64,000 bases of DNA from Euryarchaeota archaeon UBA58 (GCA_002498525.1 DAHR01000013.1:49058-113057); one strand, 5' to 3'; shown: positions 25,942 through 35,221, numbered from the stretch's first letter. Notes: generated by a model from the letters alone, not told the origin. Numbers and translations are program-made.

Positions 25942-27492
25942 TCACTCAATCCAAGCGTAGCCGCGCTGGCCCTCGAGTTTGCCCTCGCCGCCGATCTCAA
26001 TCAGGGCGAACTCGCCGGTCGGCTTGACCACCGAGCGCTTGCGGCTGCCGCGGTGCAGAGCCTCATAGACCGTCTTGTTGATTGGAGTGCGAGCCGAGAG
26101 ACGCTCGAAGAGATGGAAGCGGCTGGCAATCTCCCGCCATTCCGGCTGAACCACTCCTTCGAAGACCTTGGCCTTGGCACCTGAGCCATAGCCGCAGAGG
26201 CCGACGTGCTTGCCTTCCATCTCGACATCGTCGAGATAGTCGGATTCCATCGTCGACATCAAGGCGAGGAAGATGGAACCGGTGTACTGGTTGCCGATCA
26301 GGCTCGAAGCGCGCTGAGTCTTCTCGATTCGGCGCTCGACGAATTCCTTGAAGGCATCAGTCTTCGAAATCAGTCTTCGATACTTGTCGTTGGCTCGCTC
26401 GAACTCCTCGAGACCCGCCGGCGTATCCTCGAAGTCCTCGGGAAATGGCTCCGGACCGATCTGCTCCAACACCCCATCCCACATTGGCAGATGCCTGCGG
26501 TCATGGCGGAAGACGTCGGGGAACATGCGCTTGCCTTGGAATGCGTAGGGCAGGTGGACGATGATTCGATTCCACTGTTCTGTGAGGATCTCGTCTTTCG
26601 CCGCGTCATAGCGACCAGCGCGAATGGCCTTGGCTCGGAAGTCGATGAAAGCGGTCTTAACCGATTCCGAATAACAGCGGTTGGAGAATGCACCATCGAA
26701 GACTGGAGTGTCCTTGTGGATCTTCAGCGTGTGCTCCTCGAAGATGATGTGATCCTTCTTGCTCGACTTGGGTAGAATCTTCAGGATTCGCTCCAGCAAG
26801 CCACTTCTCAGCTTCTCACCGGACTCTTCGGCGAGGTCGAGGACGTTTTCGACGACGGTCTTGATTTCGACCTCGCGGCGTGGCTTGAAGAAGTCGTGAA
26901 CGGGCATCGTCGAGACTCCCCAGATGTCTGGGATCTCGATGAGGCGCGGATTGTGGCGGATCAGAATCGCGCCTCCACCGGCTCCTTGGGTGTACTCACC
27001 AGCGGAGCCGAGGTCATACTTCGCATTGTCAGCGAAGACGACTATTCCGATGCGGTCCTCGTCTTCGCCCCCGCGCGCGACCCAATCGAGGGTATTGTGC
27101 ATGGCATCGACGGCGCCGATGCAGGCGAAGGTCAGGTCGACGACGTCGCAATTACGGAAGCAATCCTTGCCGAAGCGTGCTTGGTAGCACTGCTCGAGCA
27201 TATCCAAGATGTAAGTCGCAGTCGGCTTGGAGCCATCGAGGGCGGATTCCGTACCGAGATAGAGGCGACCAATCTTCGATGGATCGAGGCCGTTGCGGTC
27301 GATCAAGCGTCTGCAGGCATTGGCGCCCATCGTCGCGGTATCCTCGTGCACATCGGGGATTGCCATCGCAGTGAGGCCCAATCCCTTGTTCAATTTACCA
27401 TAGTCCGCGCCGCGGAATTCGGCGAAATCCTTCATGTCGAAGTATAATCGAGGAAAGTGGATTGCAATGTCATCGATTCCGACGCCTGCCAT
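25942..27492 (-). CDS. Hydroxymethylglutaryl-CoA synthase
   Basis: 516 residues, longer than the roughly 350 of many archaeal enzymes and closer to the eukaryotic/bacterial length. Catalytic Cys lies in VVDLTFACIGAVDAM, the LGTESALDGSKP motif precedes it, and GYGSGAKAKVFEG is the C-terminal active-site region. It condenses acetyl-CoA with acetoacetyl-CoA, the first committed step of the mevalonate pathway that makes archaeal isoprenoid lipids. A GGAGG ribosome binding site lies 8 bases before the ATG. Confidence 0.92.
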   Translation of the reverse strand: MAGVGIDDIAIHFPRLYFDMKDFAEFRGADYGKLNKGLGLTAMAIPDVHEDTATMGANACRRLIDRNGLDPSKIGRLYLGTESALDGSKPTATYILDMLEQCYQARFGKDCFRNCDVVDLTFACIGAVDAMHNTLDWVARGGEDEDRIGIVVFADNAKYDLGSAGEYTQGAGGGAILIRHNPRLIEIPDIWGVSTMPVHDFFKPRREVEIKTVVENVLDLAEESGEKLRSGLLERILKILPKSSKKDHIIFEEHTLKIHKDTPVFDGAFSNRCYSESVKTAFIDFRAKAIRAGRYDAAKDEILTEQWNRIIVHLPYAFQGKRMFPDVFRHDRRHLPMWDGVLEQIGPEPFPEDFEDTPAGLEEFERANDKYRRLISKTDAFKEFVERRIEKTQRASSLIGNQYTGSIFLALMSTMESDYLDDVEMEGKHVGLCGYGSGAKAKVFEGVVQPEWREIASRFHLFERLSARTPINKTVYEALHRGSRKRSVVKPTGEFALIEIGGEGKLEGQRGYAWIE

Positions 27493-27580
27493 GAGTCATC
27501 CTCCAGTAATGCGGCGCCATGAAAGTGGGTTATCATTCCTTTGGCGTCATTTGTGCACCCGATGCAGAAGTAGAATCACA

Positions 27581-28702
27581 TCACTGCGAGCCAGTCAATT
27601 CATTAACAGCGTCGAGGAGAGCCGAATTCGCCTCGAAATGGCTCGCCACCGGTGCGAGCACCTCTGCGAGGCCTCTCGCGACCGCCATTTTTGCGTCGAA
27701 TGGGTGTATCGAGCCGTCTCCCACTGCTGCCACGAATGAATCGATGTCGCTCCAGATCGACGGCTCGCCGAACTCAGGCTTGGGATCAACCCGCAATTCT
27801 CCTGCGCCTGGCAGAACCACGAAGCGAGCGATTTCAAAGACTGCTGAATCATCGTTACCGACCTCAAGGAAGGCTTTGCGGAGTTTCTTCTCGATGCTCT
27901 TGGGAGTGTCGTGGAGCAGAATCGCGTTGTTCGGATCTGACTTCGACATCTTGTGATCGAAGGAGTCCATCCTACCCGTTCCCTTGCCCTTCAGACCCGA
28001 AAGCATCGGCGTGTGGATGCAGGTCGCTTTTGTCCAGCCGTTGCGGTCGGCGACCTCACGCATGTACATGTGCGCCTTGCGTTGATCCATGCCTCCGAAT
28101 GCGATATCGACATCGAGTTCGAAGATGTCCGCCGCCTGCATCGGCGGGTAGAAGAAGGCGGCGAGGTCGTCGTCTGAGGAATCTTCGTCTCGACCCATGA
28201 TGCTGAAAGTTCGTCTGGCGCGCGCCAGACTCATGCCCTTGGCGCAGCGCAGAACCCGCTCCCAGTAAGCACCCGAATCCATCACTTCGCCGGCGCTGAT
28301 GAAACGCAGTTGACCAGCGCCATCTCCCTCTTGGGGGGAGTCTAGCAGAACTCGGAATACCTCGGTCAAGTATTCGCCTGCGATACCGATCTTCGCCATG
28401 TCGCTGCCGAACTTGTCGTTGACCCAAGCATGCCAGTCGGCGAGGAGGACGAGGACGTTGACACCCTCAGCGAGCATGTTGCGAATCGTCTCGGCCAGAA
28501 TGACATAGCCGAGATGGGCTTTGCCACTCGGTTCAAGGCCGATATAGGCTCGAAGTACGTCGTCTCCGCCGTGGCTGGGAGCGCCTGCGAGGACCGCAGC
28601 CACATGCTCGACACCGACGACCTCATCGACGTTCGCGAACATCCGCTCAAGCTTCGCGCGCGCCACGGAATTGAGCGAAGCGAGCGGGTCGTCGGCAGCC
28701 AT
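27581..28702 (-). CDS. tyrS: Tyrosyl-tRNA synthetase, archaeal type
   Basis: 373 residues, class I synthetase. The HIGH-like motif is EPSGKAHLGY, the Tyr-site stretch is LLADWHAWVNDKFG, GGMDQRKAHMYMRE is the activated-Tyr region, and the KMSKS motif is exact in DHKMSKSDPNN. The overall pattern fits archaeal/eukaryotic TyrRS rather than TrpRS. It charges tRNA-Tyr. The start lies 9 bases after the stop of the upstream gene at 28712-29230, so the two are probably cotranscribed. Confidence 0.9.
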   Translation of the reverse strand: MAADDPLASLNSVARAKLERMFANVDEVVGVEHVAAVLAGAPSHGGDDVLRAYIGLEPSGKAHLGYVILAETIRNMLAEGVNVLVLLADWHAWVNDKFGSDMAKIGIAGEYLTEVFRVLLDSPQEGDGAGQLRFISAGEVMDSGAYWERVLRCAKGMSLARARRTFSIMGRDEDSSDDDLAAFFYPPMQAADIFELDVDIAFGGMDQRKAHMYMREVADRNGWTKATCIHTPMLSGLKGKGTGRMDSFDHKMSKSDPNNAILLHDTPKSIEKKLRKAFLEVGNDDSAVFEIARFVVLPGAGELRVDPKPEFGEPSIWSDIDSFVAAVGDGSIHPFDAKMAVARGLAEVLAPVASHFEANSALLDAVNELTGSQ

Positions 28703-28711
28703 TCGGTCGCC

Positions 28712-29230
28712 TCAGGGGTTGAGCAGTTTGTTGAGTTTCTCACCGCGACCGAAGGCGCGAGTGTTGTCATTCGCTTCCAGCGCCTCTTCGATCTCAGTGA
28801 TCATCGCCTGCGCCTGAGCCTCGATATCGGCCGACAGGTCGGAAGCCATCTTGATGAAATGATGAGCTGCGGATACGGCCGATTTCGCCTTTGAAGCCTT
28901 CTTGCCCCATTCCTTTGCCTTGTCACTGCGCTGCTTGGAATTGTAGCCGGTCGCATCGTCGAGGAAAACGATCCAGCGGCGACGGCTGTCCATCGCAGTC
29001 TTCATCGCCTCGGGGTCATCGAAATTCGGCGGCACATTTCTGACATTGATGAAAAGTGCGCCTTTATCGTCATAGTGACCGTCGATTTCGACCAGGATGT
29101 TATGAGAACCGGCGAACGAGTTGTCACCAGAGGATTCGACATTCTCGAAATGTCGACTTGCAAGCGCTGCCAATCCCCCTTCTGCACTCACTTGTTTGAC
29201 AACTCCGCGCTTGACGTCGAATCTCTCCAT
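28712..29230 (-). CDS. Unknown protein cotranscribed with TyrRS
   Basis: 172 residues, soluble, no signal peptide. The N-terminal half has beta-like segments (NILVEIDGHYDDKGALFINV, RRRWIVFLDDAT). The C-terminal half is a Lys/Ala/Glu-rich helix run (KAKEWGKKASKAKSAVSAA) that may form a coiled coil, followed by RAFGRGEKLNKLLNP. I recognise no family. It precedes tyrS by 9 bases. No zinc or catalytic motif is visible. Confidence 0.7.
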   Translation of the reverse strand: MERFDVKRGVVKQVSAEGGLAALASRHFENVESSGDNSFAGSHNILVEIDGHYDDKGALFINVRNVPPNFDDPEAMKTAMDSRRRWIVFLDDATGYNSKQRSDKAKEWGKKASKAKSAVSAAHHFIKMASDLSADIEAQAQAMITEIEEALEANDNTRAFGRGEKLNKLLNP

Positions 29231-29364
29231 GAGGCGCTGCGAGTCGCAACCCGTCTTGAATCCTGCCTCTCATCAGGCTTCACTTTCTATCCACGCAGAG
29301 GAGTGATTGAGTAAGGACTACCCTTTCCCCACAGACCTAAACCGATAGTCAATCTGCGACCCCC

Positions 29365-30636
29365 ATGCGCAGCACTTCCTCGATGTCTCGAACCTTGCGC
29401 ACCACTTCCTCGCTCGCTCCCGCCTCGCGGACTGGGCCTACCCCATCGGTGCTGGTCGGGCTGACCGTGCTGCTGCTGATGGCACCAAGTGTCTTCGCGG
29501 CCTCGGCGGTCGAACTGGGGCAGGGCATCAGTCTGTCCGACGAGGATCTCGGACTCTATGGCGTCGCTGTCGATGCGGATGGCGAGACCGCCATCGTCTT
29601 CGGCGCGCAGTCCTACCTGCGCGCTCTGGACGCTGCAGACCCGAGCCAGCAAGTCGAGTTGATCTGGCCTGGCTCGAACCAATTGCTCGACGCTGATTTC
29701 CATCCACAGGGTCAGACCGCGTTCATCGTCGGTGAAGGAGGTCTGGTGCTGCGCTATGCGAAGCAGGACCAATCGATCGAGAAAGCCGCCGCGGAGGCCA
29801 GCCTGATGTTCGCCGACCTGACGGCGGTGGCGTGGAACACCGGCGGATCGTGGGCTTACGTCGGGTCCAGCAGTGGCGAGATCTGGCGGCTTCGAGCCGA
29901 TGCTGACGGAGGTGCGGAGGTTCACTCGCTGGCGGGTTTGGGCGAGAGTCCGATCATGGCGATCGACTGCCATCCAGCGCTCATGATGTGCGTCGTCGCA
30001 GCTGCCATTGAAGGCATCGGAGTCATCGACCGAGACCACACTTTCACCTGGGTCGGAGGCACCGGCTACCCATGGACGGGAATCGAATGCCCGACAGCAG
30101 AAACGCGCTATTGCGTCGCTGTCGCCGATGATAGAATCGTCGCGATGATCGAGCTGGATCCGAACGATCTGTCGAAGGCGATTCCGGTCATCAACCAATT
30201 TCCAGACATCGACGCTTACTTCGTCGGAATCGAAGCCCAAGCCGGCGATCGGACCATCATCGTGACCACGCCAGCGGGCTTGATCGAACACGACATCAGC
30301 CGCAACGCGTCCTACCCTTGGCTCGAACAAGGCGACGTGAACGACCTCAATGTCTCTGGCGACCGCATCGTTGGAACTTGGGGGGTGGGCGAGGACTCCG
30401 GTTGGCTGGTCACCAGCAGAGGCTGGATCGTTCCATACGCACCTCCTGCTGAGGGAGATCGAGGAATTCTCGACCTCTGGATAATACTCGGCATTCCGGC
30501 GGCGACGGGCCTGGTTCTGCTGACCATCGTCTACTCAATCTCACCGCGCTTCCGGAATTGGAGCACCGAGCGCTTCGGTAACGAAGAAGCGAAGCGAGAG
30601 TTGGCTCAAGAGAAGCGTCGAAAGCGCCGACGCTGA
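29365..30636 (+). CDS. Secreted beta-propeller protein with C-terminal membrane anchor
   Basis: 423 residues. The signal peptide covers about 26-46 (SVLVGLTVLLLMAPSVFA). Repeated WD40/YVTN-like strands follow: DADFHPQGQTAFIVGEGG, AVAWNTGGSWAYVGSSSGE, MAIDCHPALMMCVV. A transmembrane helix sits at about 371-392, and the short cytoplasmic tail is very basic (KRELAQEKRRKRRR). It is likely an outside-facing binding protein fixed in the cytoplasmic membrane. It starts 134 bases from the divergent gene and is followed by a GCDH-like gene. Confidence 0.8.
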   Translation: MRSTSSMSRTLRTTSSLAPASRTGPTPSVLVGLTVLLLMAPSVFAASAVELGQGISLSDEDLGLYGVAVDADGETAIVFGAQSYLRALDAADPSQQVELIWPGSNQLLDADFHPQGQTAFIVGEGGLVLRYAKQDQSIEKAAAEASLMFADLTAVAWNTGGSWAYVGSSSGEIWRLRADADGGAEVHSLAGLGESPIMAIDCHPALMMCVVAAAIEGIGVIDRDHTFTWVGGTGYPWTGIECPTAETRYCVAVADDRIVAMIELDPNDLSKAIPVINQFPDIDAYFVGIEAQAGDRTIIVTTPAGLIEHDISRNASYPWLEQGDVNDLNVSGDRIVGTWGVGEDSGWLVTSRGWIVPYAPPAEGDRGILDLWIILGIPAATGLVLLTIVYSISPRFRNWSTERFGNEEAKRELAQEKRRKRRR

Positions 30637-30720
30637 GACTCCAGACACCTCTGTCCGGCGCGCCTCTCTATCCGCAGGGAACCTTCATTTGGGCTAGTCC
30701 GCGGGAGCGGACTGAAACAG

Positions 30721-31893
30721 ATGCCGTACGAAGCACTCGATTTCTACGATGTTGATTCCCTTCTGACAGAAGAAGAGAGGATGGTTCGCGACATGGTTCG
30801 CGACTTCGTCGACGAGGAGGTGTTACCGAAAATCGAGCAAGCCTGTGCAGATGGCGTCTTCCCTGATGAGTGGCGTGTCGCCCTCGGTGAGATGGGCGTG
30901 CTCGGCGCACCTCTCGAGGGCTACGGTTGCCCCGGACTCTCCTACACCGCATACGGTGTCATCTGCCGCGAGTTGGAGCGAGGGGATTCTGGTCTGCGCT
31001 CATTCGCGAGCGTTCAAGGTTCATTGGCGATGTACCCGATCTGGGAATTCGGCAGCGAGGAGCAGAAGAATCACTACCTGCCGAAGATGGCGAGTGGCGA
31101 ATGGGTCGGTTGCTTCGGATTGACCGAGCCGGATTACGGCTCGAACCCCGGTGACATGATCACCAAGGCAGAGGACAAGGGCGACCACTTCCTGCTCAAC
31201 GGGGCCAAGATGTGGATCACCAACGGCACCATCGCTCAAGTCGCTATCGTCTGGGCAAAGCTCGACGGAGTCATCCGTGGCTTCATCGTCGAGAAGGGAG
31301 ACGAAGGATTCTCGGCGCCTGAGATGAAGGGCAAACACTCGCTCAAAGCCTCGGTCACGAGCGAGTTGGTGTTCTCCGACTGCAAGATTCCGAAAGATCG
31401 AATCCTACCGGATGGCAAGGGCTTGAAGGGTCCGTTCTCCTGTCTCAACAACGCTCGTTACGGTATCGCCTGGGGGGCTGTCGGAGCGGCTCAGGCCTGC
31501 TTCGATTCAGCCAGAGATTACGCCGGAACCCGGATTCAATTCACTCATCCAATCGCCTCCTACCAATTGGTTCAGAACAAGTTGGCTTGGATGTTGCGTG
31601 AAATCACAAAGGCACAACTGCTCGCTTATCATCTGGCTGTGAAGAAGGATGCTGGGACTTGGATTGCCGAGCATATCTCGCTGGCGAAGATGAACAATGT
31701 CGATATCGCTCTCGATATCGCTCGAATGGCGCGGGACATCCATGGGGCGAACGGGATTCTGGACGAATACTGCATCATGCGACACATGGCGAACCTCGAA
31801 TCGGTCAAGACCTACGAGGGCACACACGACATCCACAACCTGATTCTCGGGCGGCACATCACCGGCATTCAGGCCTTCACCCGTGAAATCTGA
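30721..31893 (+). CDS. Acyl-CoA dehydrogenase, glutaryl-CoA dehydrogenase-like
   Basis: 390 residues. GCFGLTEPDYGSNPGDM and LNGAKMWITNG are FAD and substrate loops, and the C-terminus YEGTHDIHNLILGRHITGIQAF is typical of glutaryl-CoA dehydrogenases, with catalytic Glu in YEGT. GCDH oxidises and decarboxylates glutaryl-CoA from Lys and Trp breakdown; related enzymes act on other acyl-CoAs. The Arg that holds the distal carboxylate could not be confirmed by eye. Electrons would go to the ETF at 32793-34481, less than 1 kb downstream on the same strand. Confidence 0.88.
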   Translation: MPYEALDFYDVDSLLTEEERMVRDMVRDFVDEEVLPKIEQACADGVFPDEWRVALGEMGVLGAPLEGYGCPGLSYTAYGVICRELERGDSGLRSFASVQGSLAMYPIWEFGSEEQKNHYLPKMASGEWVGCFGLTEPDYGSNPGDMITKAEDKGDHFLLNGAKMWITNGTIAQVAIVWAKLDGVIRGFIVEKGDEGFSAPEMKGKHSLKASVTSELVFSDCKIPKDRILPDGKGLKGPFSCLNNARYGIAWGAVGAAQACFDSARDYAGTRIQFTHPIASYQLVQNKLAWMLREITKAQLLAYHLAVKKDAGTWIAEHISLAKMNNVDIALDIARMARDIHGANGILDEYCIMRHMANLESVKTYEGTHDIHNLILGRHITGIQAFTREI

Positions 31894-31902
31894 GTTGATT
31901 CG

Positions 31903-31908
31903 TTTTTT
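31903..31908 (+). terminator. T6 tract after the GCDH-like gene
   Basis: A run of six T, preceded by GATTCG, lies 10 bases after the stop codon at 31893. Archaeal transcription stops at such T-runs. Confidence 0.45.
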
Positions 31909-32006
31909 CACGCTGACGGCGAGGTGCGTTGAGGCCTGAGGGGTGACTCTTCGTTCGCATCGGGATTACACGACAATGAAATGTGAGTAGGCCCGCAAGG
32001 CTGCCC

Positions 32007-32603
32007 ATGGCTGCGGTTGACGATTGGCGATTCACAGCCAGATTCGGCGAGGTAATCGGCATCTCGGACGGTGTCGTCGCACACTCGAACGCCTTCTCGA
32101 CATTCGACTCGGGCGAGGAGGCTTCGCTGAGAACGAATGATGGAGAAGTCTACACCGGCGTTAAGTGGATGTGTGTTGAATTTGCCCGCCGATTCTGGTT
32201 CGTCAAGTACGGAGTCACATTCGGCTCAGTCGAGACGGCTGCTGACATGTGGGCTGAGACAAAGTCTGCTGGAAAACCCAACAGTGAATCTCGTGGGGTT
32301 GTCGCTCGCGAAAATGGTGGCTCGACAAAACCGCGGCGTGGAGATCTGCTTATTTACGACCGGGCTGAGCGCGATTTCCTTGGCGCTGGACACGTCGCAG
32401 TCATCGTCGAAGTGAAGAAAAAACGAATCAAGGTCGCTGAACAGAACTGGGATAATCGACCTTGGCAACTCGAGCGTTCAGCTCGTTATCTGTCTCTCAC
32501 CGAAGAGGGGGGCGCCTACCGAATCACTGATGAAAATCCAATGCCCGATGGTGGCGAGCCGCTCGGAGAAGAAGTCATCCGCGGCTGGCTTCGCCTCGAG
32601 TGA
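32007..32603 (+). CDS. CHAP-domain amidase, glutathionylspermidine-amidase-like
   Basis: 198 residues from ATG 32007; a GTG at 31983 would add eight residues. KWMCVEFARRFW carries the catalytic Cys56, GAGHVAVIVEV the His129, and AEQNW the third polar residue. GVTFGSVETAADMW matches the amidase domain of glutathionylspermidine synthetase (Gsp amidase) and trypanothione enzymes. The synthetase domain is absent. There is no signal peptide, so it probably acts inside the cell on an amide such as a polyamine conjugate. CHAP peptidoglycan hydrolysis would make little sense in an archaeon without murein. Confidence 0.75.
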   Translation: MAAVDDWRFTARFGEVIGISDGVVAHSNAFSTFDSGEEASLRTNDGEVYTGVKWMCVEFARRFWFVKYGVTFGSVETAADMWAETKSAGKPNSESRGVVARENGGSTKPRRGDLLIYDRAERDFLGAGHVAVIVEVKKKRIKVAEQNWDNRPWQLERSARYLSLTEEGGAYRITDENPMPDGGEPLGEEVIRGWLRLE

Positions 32604-32712
32604 AATCAGAAATTCAGAAACCCCTCCGGCAATCAAAGAAGATGTAGCACCGCTTCGAGAAAAATGGAAGGAAGCTTTGGCTACCATCGCCGACGCTTGA
32701 AGTAACGAAACC

Positions 32713-32746
32713 GTTGCCGAATCCACCTTTGGTGGGTTGCCGAATC
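32713..32746. repeat. Short direct repeats flanking a small hairpin upstream of etfB
   Basis: GTTGCCGAATC occurs at 32713-32723 and 32736-32746, with CCACC/GGTGG (32723-32727/32731-32735) between them. It lies 47 bases before the etfB start, within the 190-base gap after the CHAP gene. It could be a regulatory site; nothing proves it. Confidence 0.3.
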
Positions 32747-32792
32747 TTCATAGATGAGTCTCGGGTCGCGGGCCTGTCCAAGAGGCCGTTAC

Positions 32793-33554
32793 ATGACGAT
32801 AGCAGTACTCCTAAAACAGGTTCCCGACACGACTGCGAAGATCACGGTCAGTGGGGGTCGTGTCGACGAGAGCGCCGTCTCAAAATGGTCGATGAGTCCT
32901 TACGACGAATACGCTCTCGAGTCCGCTCTGCAACTCAAGGATTCTGGCGGTGAAGACATCGTCGTCATCACCGCCGGGCCGGCACGCTGCGAGAAGCTCC
33001 TGCGCGATGCTGCTGCGGTGGGTGCCGATAATCTGGTTCACGTCTTGGTCGAGAACATCGGTGATCTCGACTCGACTCAAGTCCAAGCACTTCTGGCTGC
33101 TGCTGTGACAAACAGCGGCGCTGAGGTGGTCTTCTGCGGCAAGCAGGCCGCTGACACCAATGCTGGCTCGACTGGTCCGGGCGTTGCCGAACTCCTCGGA
33201 GCTGCCTGCGTCACGCTGGTCTCGAAAGTCTCCGCCGATGGCGATGGCTACTCCGCTCTTCGGCCAAGTGCGGCCGGCAGCGAGCGAGTCGCAGTCTCAG
33301 CACCTTGTGTCTTCGCTTTCGACAAGGGCCGAACCGAGATGCGCCGACCCAATGTCCGTGGCATCATGATGGCCAAGAAGAAGCCTATCGAGACTCTGAC
33401 AGCGGGCGATCTCGGCGTCGATCTCGGAGCTGCATCAGTCACCATCATTTCACACTCACCACCGGCCGAGAAACCTCCAGGACAGAAGTTCGAGGGGGCC
33501 GATTCGGTCTCGACGGTTGTGGGCAAACTTCGCGATGAAGCGAACGTGATTTGA
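32793..33554 (+). CDS. etfB: Electron transfer flavoprotein, beta subunit
   Basis: 253 residues from ATG 32793 (MTIAVLLKQVPDT), the usual start of the family; an upstream in-frame ATG at 32754 is less likely. Adenine/AMP-binding features include SPYDEYALESALQLK and FCGKQAADTNAGSTGPGVAELL. A KRGIMMAKKKP-like stretch (RGIMMAKKKPIETL) near the C-terminus is the recognition-loop area. With EtfA it carries electrons from acyl-CoA dehydrogenases to an ETF:quinone oxidoreductase, which is not in the window. etfA follows after 12 bases. Confidence 0.95.
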   Translation: MTIAVLLKQVPDTTAKITVSGGRVDESAVSKWSMSPYDEYALESALQLKDSGGEDIVVITAGPARCEKLLRDAAAVGADNLVHVLVENIGDLDSTQVQALLAAAVTNSGAEVVFCGKQAADTNAGSTGPGVAELLGAACVTLVSKVSADGDGYSALRPSAAGSERVAVSAPCVFAFDKGRTEMRRPNVRGIMMAKKKPIETLTAGDLGVDLGAASVTIISHSPPAEKPPGQKFEGADSVSTVVGKLRDEANVI

Positions 33555-33566
33555 GGGGGGCTTGCT

Positions 33567-34481
33567 ATGGAATTCACCGTTATTGCAGAATCTACAGGAG
33601 GCTCACTCCACTCGACAACCGCACAACTCGTGGGCGCTGCCTGCGCTCTGGGCGGGTCTCCAACGGTCGTGGTACCAGGTGGGATTGGGGCTGAAGAAGC
33701 CGCGACAATCGCTGGTGTTTCGAAAGTCGTCTCAATGGTTGGCGACTGCTTCGGTTCCTTCGACGGCGGCGCATGGGCTAGCGCTCTGGCGCCACAATGC
33801 GCCGGTGTCGTCTTGGCGGCTGCAACTCCTATCGGACGCGAGGTTGGGGCTCGAATCGCTGCCAAGCGCGGCGTTGCTATCGTTCAGGATGCGACCGCTC
33901 TTGCGGCTGGAATCACCATCACTCGCCCGATCTACTCGGGGAAGGCGGTCGAGACTTCGACGATTTCAGGAGATTGTGTCATCACCCTGCGCTCAAATGC
34001 ATTCGAGGCTGCGGGTGATGGTGGCAGCGCGCCGATCAACGTGGTTGACCAGAGCGCTGATGTCAGTGTTGCAGTCAAGGAAGCCATCGCCAAGGCCAGC
34101 GAGAGACTCGATGTTGCCGAGGCAAATATCATCATCTCGGGAGGCCGAGGATTAGGATCCAAAGAGAACTTCACCCACCTCGAAGAGGTCGCCGATATGA
34201 TTGGCGCAGCGGTCGGCGCGAGCCGAGCCGTCGTCGATGAATGGGGTCTGCCCCACCGCATGCAGGTCGGCCAGACCGGCAAGACGGTGACGCCCTCGCT
34301 CTATATCGCGGTCGGCATCTCTGGCGCCATTCAGCATCTCGCTGGAATGCGCTCGAGCAAATACATAGTCGCCATCAACAAGGACCCTGAGGCGCCGATC
34401 TTCGGAGTCGCGGACTACGGAATCGTCGCGACTTGGGAAGAGGCTGTGCCAGCCCTCAAGGCTGCACTCGCAGCTCTTTGA
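33567..34481 (+). CDS. etfA: Electron transfer flavoprotein, alpha subunit
   Basis: 304 residues. The N-terminal domain is divergent. The C-terminal FAD domain is clear: IISGGRGLGSKENF, GASRAVVDEWGLPHRMQVGQTGK and YIAVGISGAIQHLAGM, then IVAINKDPEAPIF. It pairs with EtfB and serves the acyl-CoA dehydrogenases at 24540 and 30721. The stop codon lies inside a 21-base partial duplication (CGCAGCTCTTTGAA at 34469 and again at 34490). Confidence 0.95.
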   Translation: MEFTVIAESTGGSLHSTTAQLVGAACALGGSPTVVVPGGIGAEEAATIAGVSKVVSMVGDCFGSFDGGAWASALAPQCAGVVLAAATPIGREVGARIAAKRGVAIVQDATALAAGITITRPIYSGKAVETSTISGDCVITLRSNAFEAAGDGGSAPINVVDQSADVSVAVKEAIAKASERLDVAEANIIISGGRGLGSKENFTHLEEVADMIGAAVGASRAVVDEWGLPHRMQVGQTGKTVTPSLYIAVGISGAIQHLAGMRSSKYIVAINKDPEAPIFGVADYGIVATWEEAVPALKAALAAL

Positions 34482-34567
34482 ACACTGTTCGCAGCTCTTT
34501 GAAATGCGATATTCGGGCTGTTCAAAACGGCACAGCGTTCAAGTTGAACACAAGTGTTCGGTGAAGC

Positions 34568-35221
34568 GTGGCAGATGACTCGTTATTCGCTTCGCCGCAA
34601 GTGAGAATGGCAATCGGATTAGTATTCATCATCGGAATTCTCACCGGACTTTTGCTAGCCAATTCGATCATTGGCGATATTCCTGAAATCACCGACGCCG
34701 ATGGTGACGGCATCGCCGACATATTCGACATCGAACCCAGCGGAGATGCCGGCCTGACTTTCTCGCTCATTGAGATCATTCACGGGCAATCGACCGAGGA
34801 CCGCTCGTTGACGCTGATACTCGGCTATAACGATGGCAATGATCAGTCCGGAACGCTCGCCGGACAGGTCTGCAGCCTCAATTTCACAGTTGCAGCGAAC
34901 ACTTCGGTGACTCGCCCGACCCACTCCTGCGCCTTCCAAGTGGACGACTACGGCCGCCGCTCGGTCTCCTTCGAATATCGCCTGTTCGAGACGCTTGCTG
35001 GCGGCGTCGATGACGGGGTCGAAGTTGCGTGGGACCTCTTTCCCGGTGCCGACGCCGATAACCCGTGGGGAACCAATGCCACTGTTGACCCGATGGTTCT
35101 GGCCAATGGCGTGAGGATCGTGTTGGATGGCATGTCTGATGGGGATGCTTGGGAGAATAACGCACGAACCGTGTGGATGGCTTCAAGCAATATTTTCATT
35201 GAATGTGAAGATTGCGACTGA
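34568..35221 (+). CDS. Membrane-anchored extracellular protein, unknown
   Basis: 217 residues, GTG start. One hydrophobic helix (about 15-36) is followed by the thrombospondin-3-like motif DADGDGIADIFDIEPSGD, then beta-rich sequence with paired Cys (QVCSLNF and HSCAFQV; ECEDCD at the end). The protein probably faces outside, held by its N-terminal helix. I do not recognise the C-terminal domain. It lies 86 bases after etfA on the same strand and is convergent with the propeller gene at 35244. Confidence 0.7.
   Translation: MADDSLFASPQVRMAIGLVFIIGILTGLLLANSIIGDIPEITDADGDGIADIFDIEPSGDAGLTFSLIEIIHGQSTEDRSLTLILGYNDGNDQSGTLAGQVCSLNFTVAANTSVTRPTHSCAFQVDDYGRRSVSFEYRLFETLAGGVDDGVEVAWDLFPGADADNPWGTNATVDPMVLANGVRIVLDGMSDGDAWENNARTVWMASSNIFIECEDCD

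Noticed and set aside
27581..28702. Tryptophanyl-tRNA synthetase
   Set aside because: The active-site stretch LLADWHAWVNDKFG and the exact KMSKS fit archaeal TyrRS better than TrpRS, although the two are related.
29287..30330. Minus-strand open frame of 347 codons
   Set aside because: It lies opposite the secreted propeller gene, lacks any motif, and its composition (many Arg, Asp, Gln) is typical of an antisense frame.
32007..32603. Phage endolysin
   Set aside because: CHAP domains occur in lysins, but the VETAADMW pattern matches Gsp amidase, no phage genes are nearby, and archaea lack murein.
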